A DNA stretch of 64,000 nucleotides, taken from assembly GCF_024055795.1 (NCBI RefSeq), contig NZ_JAMXMY010000013.1:186001-250000 (forward strand), written 5' to 3'. Below, piece after piece: positions 58,463 through 64,000 of the stretch. Source of the DNA: Actinoallomurus purpureus. Its GTDB lineage: Bacteria; Actinomycetota; Actinomycetes; Streptosporangiales; Streptosporangiaceae. A program made the translations under genes and the position numbers. Numbering within the stretch: the stretch's first letter is position 1; each line of letters opens with the position of its first letter. The notes below the pieces were generated by a model. It was given only the letters and a program-made list of their open reading frames with translations, did not search any database and had not been told where the DNA came from.

Positions 58463-60204
58463 GCCCGCCGACGGACGCCGTGCGGCGGCCGTCCGGTGCC
58501 CCAGGCCCCGGCGGACCGTGGAGACCTCGGGCTCCGGGCAGCCGCGTCGGCGGGCCTGAGCCTCGTCCGATCCACGGAGGCGTCCGCGGTCCGGACGTCG
58601 CCGCACCGTCCGAATAATCCGCTGAGACGCTCGTAAAGCAGCCGGACGGCCATCGCGCCTTCGCCCACGGCCGACGCGACCCGCTTGATGGACCCGCTCC
58701 TGACGTCGCCGACCGCGAACACGCCCGGCTGGCTGGTCTCCAGGGGAGGCGCGTCGTCGCCGGTGCGGATGAAGCCTTTCTCGTCCAGCTCCACCTGGCC
58801 GGCCAGCCAGCCGACACAGGGGTCGGCGCCGATGAAGATGAACAGGTTCCGGGCTTCGTGGACGCGCCGTTCGCCGGTGCGGTGGTCCTCGACGACGACC
58901 GCCTCCAGCGTCTCGTCGCCGACCAGCTCGCGCACCTCGGTGCGCAGGTGGACCTCGATGCCCGGGGAGTGCTCGATCTGGTCGATCAGGTAGCGGGACA
59001 TGTTCTCGCCCAGGTCACCGCCCCGGACGAAAAGCCTGACCCGGTCCGCGCGCTTGGCGAGATAAAGGGCGGCCTGGCCGGCCGAGTTGCCGCCGCCGAC
59101 GACCGCGACGGGCACGTGGACGCACTGCAGCGCCTCGACCTCGGTGGCGGCGTAGTAGATGCCGCAGCCCTCGAACCGTTCGAGGCCAGGGACGTCGAGC
59201 CGCCGGTAGCGGGCACCTGTGGCGAGCACCACCGTGCGGGCGCCGATCCGGCCGCCGTCGCCGAGGGCGACGCCGTAGCCGCCGTTCTCGACCTCCAGCG
59301 CGGTGGCCTCCGCGGGGACGCCGAGCTGCGCGCCGAACTTCTCGGCCTGGATGACCGCGCGCTCGGCGAGTTCGGCGCCGGAGATTCCAGAGGGGAACCC
59401 CAGGTAGTTCTCGATGCAGGAGGACGTGCCGGCCTGGCCGCCGGTGGCGACCGCGTCGACGACGATCGTGCTCAGGCCCTCGGACGCGCCGTAGACGGCC
59501 GCGGCCAGCCCGGCGGGCCCGGCACCGACGATGACGAGGTCGGCGGCGTCGCCGTGGGCGGCCGGTGTCGGCAGGCCGATCGCGCGGGCCAGCTCGGCGT
59601 TGTTCGGGTTGCGCAGGATCCGGTCGCCGTTGAGGATCACCAACGGTGTGTCCTCGGGCCGGACGCACAGCCGCCGCAGCGCCTGTTCGGCCTGCGTGTC
59701 CTGTTCCAGGTCGATCCACTGGTGCGGGAGCCGGTTGCGCGCCGCGAAGTCCCGCAGCCGGCGGATGTCGGGGGAGAACCGGGAGCCGATGATCCGCAGC
59801 CCGGCGCCGAGCTCGATCAGGAGTGAGCGCCGGATGAAGTAGGCGCGCAGGACGAGGTCCCCGAGCGCGAGGTCCCGGGCGATCAGCAGGCGCAGGCGCT
59901 CCGCCGGGATCCGCAGGACCGCTCCCGGCTCGTCGACCACGGCTCCGACCAGCGCCGCCTGCCCGGTGAGCAGGCCCAGCTCGCCGAGGAAGCGGCCCGG
60001 GCCGTGCACCCGGATCACCTTGTCGGCGTCGACCATCGCGACCGACCCCACCAGGACCACGAAGAAGTCATAGTCCGGCTCGCCCTGCCGGAACAGGACC
60101 TCGCCCTGTCGGGTCGGGAGGCGCTCGCCGTACGCGGACAGGTCCTCGATCTGCTCGGGGTCCAGCCGCGGCCACGCGCCGTGCAGGTCAGGTGTCTCTT
60201 GCAA
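58258..60204 (-). CDS. cNMP-binding-domain thioredoxin reductase-like flavoprotein
   Basis: A 648-aa protein. Residues 15-140 are a cyclic nucleotide-binding domain (EVLFRQGEPDYDFFVVLVGS, GELGLLTGQAAL). Residues 140-220 are a glutaredoxin-like linker (DTPLVILNGDRILRNP). From 225 comes a thioredoxin-reductase-type FAD/NAD(P)H enzyme (VIVGAGPAGLAAAVYGASEG, GGQAGTSSCIENYLGFPSGI, VAVVGGGNSAGQAALYLA, GVFAVGDVRSGSIKRV). The CxxC redox pair of classical TrxR is not seen. The last 100 residues, after GEGAMAVRLLYERLSG, are Arg/Ser/Pro-rich, unlike the family, and run antisense to the DUF5335 gene, so the normal stop may be lost. ATG 60204 overlaps the thioredoxin gene; the two probably form a pair. 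Confidence 0.88.
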   Translation of the reverse strand: MQETPDLHGAWPRLDPEQIEDLSAYGERLPTRQGEVLFRQGEPDYDFFVVLVGSVAMVDADKVIRVHGPGRFLGELGLLTGQAALVGAVVDEPGAVLRIPAERLRLLIARDLALGDLVLRAYFIRRSLLIELGAGLRIIGSRFSPDIRRLRDFAARNRLPHQWIDLEQDTQAEQALRRLCVRPEDTPLVILNGDRILRNPNNAELARAIGLPTPAAHGDAADLVIVGAGPAGLAAAVYGASEGLSTIVVDAVATGGQAGTSSCIENYLGFPSGISGAELAERAVIQAEKFGAQLGVPAEATALEVENGGYGVALGDGGRIGARTVVLATGARYRRLDVPGLERFEGCGIYYAATEVEALQCVHVPVAVVGGGNSAGQAALYLAKRADRVRLFVRGGDLGENMSRYLIDQIEHSPGIEVHLRTEVRELVGDETLEAVVVEDHRTGERRVHEARNLFIFIGADPCVGWLAGQVELDEKGFIRTGDDAPPLETSQPGVFAVGDVRSGSIKRVASAVGEGAMAVRLLYERLSGLFGRCGDVRTADASVDRTRLRPADAAARSPRSPRSAGAWGTGRPPHGVRRRAQGGRAGSGRRRSRVAVPSPPTIRTSVSAGAGTVKSISVGWSIMWRSRTGNRAEFPPSAMTTTSSRGS

Positions 60205-60613
60205 AGTTCTTCTCCACCCATGCGCGCAGCGCCGGAGCCGGCGCGGCGCCGGCCTGCCGATCGATCACCTTGCCGTCCCGCATGAGGAGCAAGGTCGGCA
60301 CGGCCTGGACGGCGAAGCGTTCCTGGATCTTCGGCGCATGGTCGATGTCGACCTTCACGAGCTTGATCCGGCCGGCCATCTCGCGGGCGAGCTGTTCGAG
60401 CGCCGGACTGACCATGCGGCACGGGCCGCACCAGGTCGCCCAGAGATCGACCACCACCGGGACGGATGCGCGTTCGGCGACGTCGGTGAAGTCGTCGTCA
60501 CCGGCATCGGCGATCCAGGGGAGCGGCCGGTGGCAGTTCCCGCAGCGAGGGGTGCCGTCGGCCGCCGTCGGCACCCGGTTCTTCCTGCCGCAGTTCGTGC
60601 ATTGGACGGTCAT
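60188..60613 (-). CDS. Thioredoxin with N-terminal zinc ribbon (Trx2/TrxC type)
   Basis: A 141-aa protein. An N-terminal zinc-binding pair (CTNCGRKNR and CGNCHRPLP) precedes a full thioredoxin domain with the active site WATWCGPCR, the cis-Pro block AVQAVPTLLLMRDG and normal length. It reduces protein disulfides, probably receiving electrons from the adjacent reductase, whose start overlaps its stop. ATG 60613 lies 9 bases after the clpB stop region, so it is in the same run as clpB. Confidence 0.95.
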   Translation of the reverse strand: MTVQCTNCGRKNRVPTAADGTPRCGNCHRPLPWIADAGDDDFTDVAERASVPVVVDLWATWCGPCRMVSPALEQLAREMAGRIKLVKVDIDHAPKIQERFAVQAVPTLLLMRDGKVIDRQAGAAPAPALRAWVEKNFARDT

Positions 60614-60622
60614 TCGGTCCCC

Positions 60623-63198
<2,576 letters not shown>

Positions 63199-63208
<10 letters not shown>

Positions 63209-63528
63209 GATCGGTCTCCGGGACGTGGACGGACGCGTCTTTGTGCGGCCTCGAGAGCGGCGATGCGGTCGAGCAGGTCGCACACGAGGCCGAGCGCGGC
63301 GTAGTTCAACGAGAAGTCGGCGCGGAGCCGCTGCACGCGGGCGAGGACCGCGAACTGGTCGCGGGCGAGCCACAGCGCGCCGGAGGCGTCCCGCTCGGCG
63401 TCGAGGATGCCCAGGACGACCAGGCGGCGGACCAGTTCCGGATGGACCCAGGCGGCCCGCGCGAACGTCTCCAGGTCGAACCGGACGGGTGGTACGGGCC
63501 GTGCCGGCCGGACGAGCGCGTATCTCAT
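63199..63528 (-). CDS. CbpM-like chaperone modulator (MerR-type HTH)
   Basis: A 109-aa protein of the CbpM class, which binds and controls the Hsp40 CbpA. It has [59 protein letters not shown] and [17 protein letters not shown] 63528 has GAGGAGG directly upstream and overlaps the dnaJ-like stop by one base (TGATG). The HspR-like alternative has a longer C-terminus, so CbpM fits better. Confidence 0.9.
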
Positions 63529-64000
63529 CACCGCCTCCTCGGGTCGAAGGACGACGTGGCGGCCAGCTCCTGGAAGAGGCGTTTCTCCTCCGGACTCAGC
63601 CGGTGCGGCACCTGGATCTGGACCTCGGCGAACAGGTCGCCGGGCCTGCCGCGCGGATTGGGCAGGCCGCGGCCGCGCAGCCGCAGCCGCCGCCCGCAGG
63701 ACGTGCCCGCCGGCACCTTCACCTTCGCCTCGCCGGCCGGAGTGTCGACCGGGGCGGTGGTCCCGAGCGCGGCCTCCCACGGCGTCAGCGGAAGCCGTAC
63801 GGTGACGTCGCGGCCGTCGACGCGATACCGCTCATGCGGCCGGAGCCGGACGACCAGGTACAGGTCGCCTCGCTGCCCGCCGTCCGAGCCGTGGCCGCCC
63901 TGACCGGCGAGCCGGATGCGCTGGCCGTCGGTGACCCCGGCGGGGATGTCGACGTCGATGGTCCGCGGGCCGTCGGGCCCGGAGATCGTGATCCTGTGGT
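63528..64000 (-). CDS. DnaJ/CbpA-type Hsp40, C-terminal part, partial at right edge
   Basis: The visible 156 residues are the C-terminal domains of a DnaJ-type co-chaperone: [73 protein letters not shown] and [20 protein letters not shown]. The J domain and any Gly/Phe region lie outside the window. The lack of a Cys-rich zinc finger in the visible part, plus the adjacent CbpM, points to the CbpA (type II) class. Its stop overlaps the cbpM start. Confidence 0.93.
   Translation of the reverse strand, partial: HRITISGPDGPRTIDVDIPAGVTDGQRIRLAGQGGHGSDGGQRGDLYLVVRLRPHERYRVDGRDVTVRLPLTPWEAALGTTAPVDTPAGEAKVKVPAGTSCGRRLRLRGRGLPNPRGRPGDLFAEVQIQVPHRLSPEEKRLFQELAATSSFDPRRR

Overview
This is a high-GC actinomycete chromosome segment. 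The evidence is GC-rich codon use throughout, a DUF5997 gene divergent from a LysR-like gene, an F420-type luciferase-fold oxidoreductase, a streptogrisin-like exoprotease, LAL/LuxR regulators and DUF2637 (Spd-like) transfer proteins. The family may be Streptosporangiales or Thermomonosporaceae, but that is a guess. No rRNA gene, complete tRNA gene or CRISPR array was found.

Layout. 0-6 kb: the end of an amidohydrolase gene with deletion scars upstream, a metallo-beta-lactamase-fold hydrolase divergent from a TetR regulator, and a two-gene unit pairing a cis-prenyltransferase with a DUF2236 (MpaB/Lcp-like) oxygenase fused to calcium-binding EF-hands. 5.6-5.9 kb: a 3' half of tRNA-Val(GAC), a probable attachment-site scar. 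6.0-30.8 kb: a large LAL/LuxR regulator divergent from a tightly packed eight-gene operon. That operon has three tandem subtilisin-like paralogues, a giant DUF6603-like protein ending in a seven-repeat kelch domain, a separate seven-repeat kelch protein, and three very large proteins I cannot assign (1024, 1732 and 595 aa). This is the strongest candidate for an undescribed system. 30.8-39 kb: the DUF5997/LysR-like pair, a beta-helix protein fused to two CbxX/EccA-type AAA+ domains, a zone of gene and IS fragments, and a lower-GC pair (YbaB-like plus a membrane protein) that looks related to type VII secretion. 39-45 kb: IS fragments, a GlxA-type regulator next to gap, a DUF3054 pseudogene, a PIG-L deacetylase and a secreted S1 protease. 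45-49 kb: tRNA-Lys and tRNA-Val half-gene scars, an excisionase and a tyrosine integrase, then a DUF2637 transfer protein. 49-52 kb: an SBD-HNH phosphorothioate-type restriction enzyme and a DUF4041/GIY-YIG protein. 52-64 kb: a MITE-like element, then a partly decayed stress island (DUF2267, LuxR, Hsp20 and DUF1931 remnants, DUF5335) ending in an apparently intact set of cNMP-binding thioredoxin reductase, thioredoxin, ClpB, CbpM and DnaJ.

How it fits together. Two copies of the tRNA-Val 3' half, each carrying the same roughly 170-bp flank, lie 42 kb apart in the same orientation, with the integrase beside the right copy. This suggests repeated integration of related elements at one tRNA gene, and the 9-31 kb operon may be cargo. 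The density of pseudogenes and IS scraps between 35 and 46 kb fits an integration hot spot. The right edge is core protein quality control: disaggregase, Hsp40, its modulator and thiol redox genes in one run.
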